Below are positions 63,921 to 64,000 of a stretch of 64,000 nucleotides of DNA, piece by piece (the stretch's first letter is position 1; each line of letters starts with the position of its first letter). The stretch comes from Chloroflexaceae bacterium. Lineage in GTDB: Bacteria; Chloroflexota; Chloroflexia; Chloroflexales; Chloroflexaceae. The translations under genes were made by a program, and so were the position numbers. The notes beneath the pieces were generated by a model that did not search any database, was not told the origin of the DNA, and saw only the letters and a list, made by a program, of their open reading frames with translations. The stretch is from contig JANWYD010000010.1 of the NCBI GenBank assembly GCA_025057155.1, positions 62,001 to 126,000 of the forward strand, read 5' to 3'.

Positions 63921-63969
63921 TGGGACAACCCTCCGGGTTGCATGTGGGACAACCCGGAGGGTCGTCCCA
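63921..63969. repeat. Long imperfect hairpin after the PCuAC gene
   Basis: Arms of 20 bp (tgggacaaccctccgggttg and near-complement at 63950-63969, 19 of 20 pairs) with a 9-nt loop. It contains the gcaaccc-N3-gggttgc core of 36712-36728. Likely terminator or dispersed REP-type repeat. Confidence 0.65.
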
Positions 63970-64000
63970 TAATCTGGCTACTTCATAACCGATTGGAAAA

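Overview
The window is GC-rich DNA from a filamentous anoxygenic phototroph of the Chloroflexales that makes chlorosomes. The strongest evidence is a csmA gene (34106-34351) whose product matches the Chloroflexus baseplate protein. It sits in one minus-strand block with a BchU-type C-20 methyltransferase, a bacteriochlorophyll synthase, three ArsA/Get3-like proteins and several large low-complexity proteins. BchU and CsmA together point to a BChl c-producing member (Chloroflexus/Oscillochloris/Chloroploca-like) rather than the chlorosome-less Roseiflexus. The species cannot be fixed from sequence alone.

Layout. 1-3965 (minus): rod-shape operon mreB-mreC-mreD-mrdA, cut by the left edge. 4373-8169 (plus): an AAA+/VWA chelatase-type protein and ribosomal protein S1. 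8230-11306 (plus): rpmH-rnpA-yidC-jag behind a consensus promoter, with a small palindromic element between rpmH and rnpA. 11318-20485: PfkB kinase, KimA-like potassium transporter with an attenuator-like leader, an ABC exporter whose ATPase and permease genes are separated by nested MITEs, a degenerate LytM/HTH protein, an SRPBCC protein and a type II NADH dehydrogenase. 20767-35839 (minus): the chlorosome/bacteriochlorophyll supercluster, apparently read mainly from a promoter at 35811-35839, with a second promoter in front of bchU. 36289-42786 (plus): truncated haemoglobin, a fused haem A synthase/haem O synthase, an IscA-type protein, a DUF309 protein, an HD-GYP response regulator and a methyltransferase. 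43107-50948 (plus): a four-gene DUF58/VWA envelope cluster plus a class C beta-lactamase-like hydrolase. 50950-55521 (minus): pstSCAB behind a PHO-box-like direct repeat. 55721-64000: Ntn asparaginase, two tRNA-Ala genes, a DUF2342-type metalloprotein, ligA, cyclopropane fatty acid synthase and a PCuAC copper-chaperone pair.

The intergenic DNA is rich in short palindromes. Two unnamed MITE-like families can be delimited by eye. Family 1 (167-173 bp, 18-bp perfect terminal repeats in the better copy) occurs twice. Family 2 (about 132-142 bp, ends cagtctgtgaa) occurs three times. One family 1 copy is inserted inside a family 2 copy with an 11-bp direct duplication, which is direct evidence of mobility. 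No CRISPR array, rRNA gene, transposase or prophage was found.
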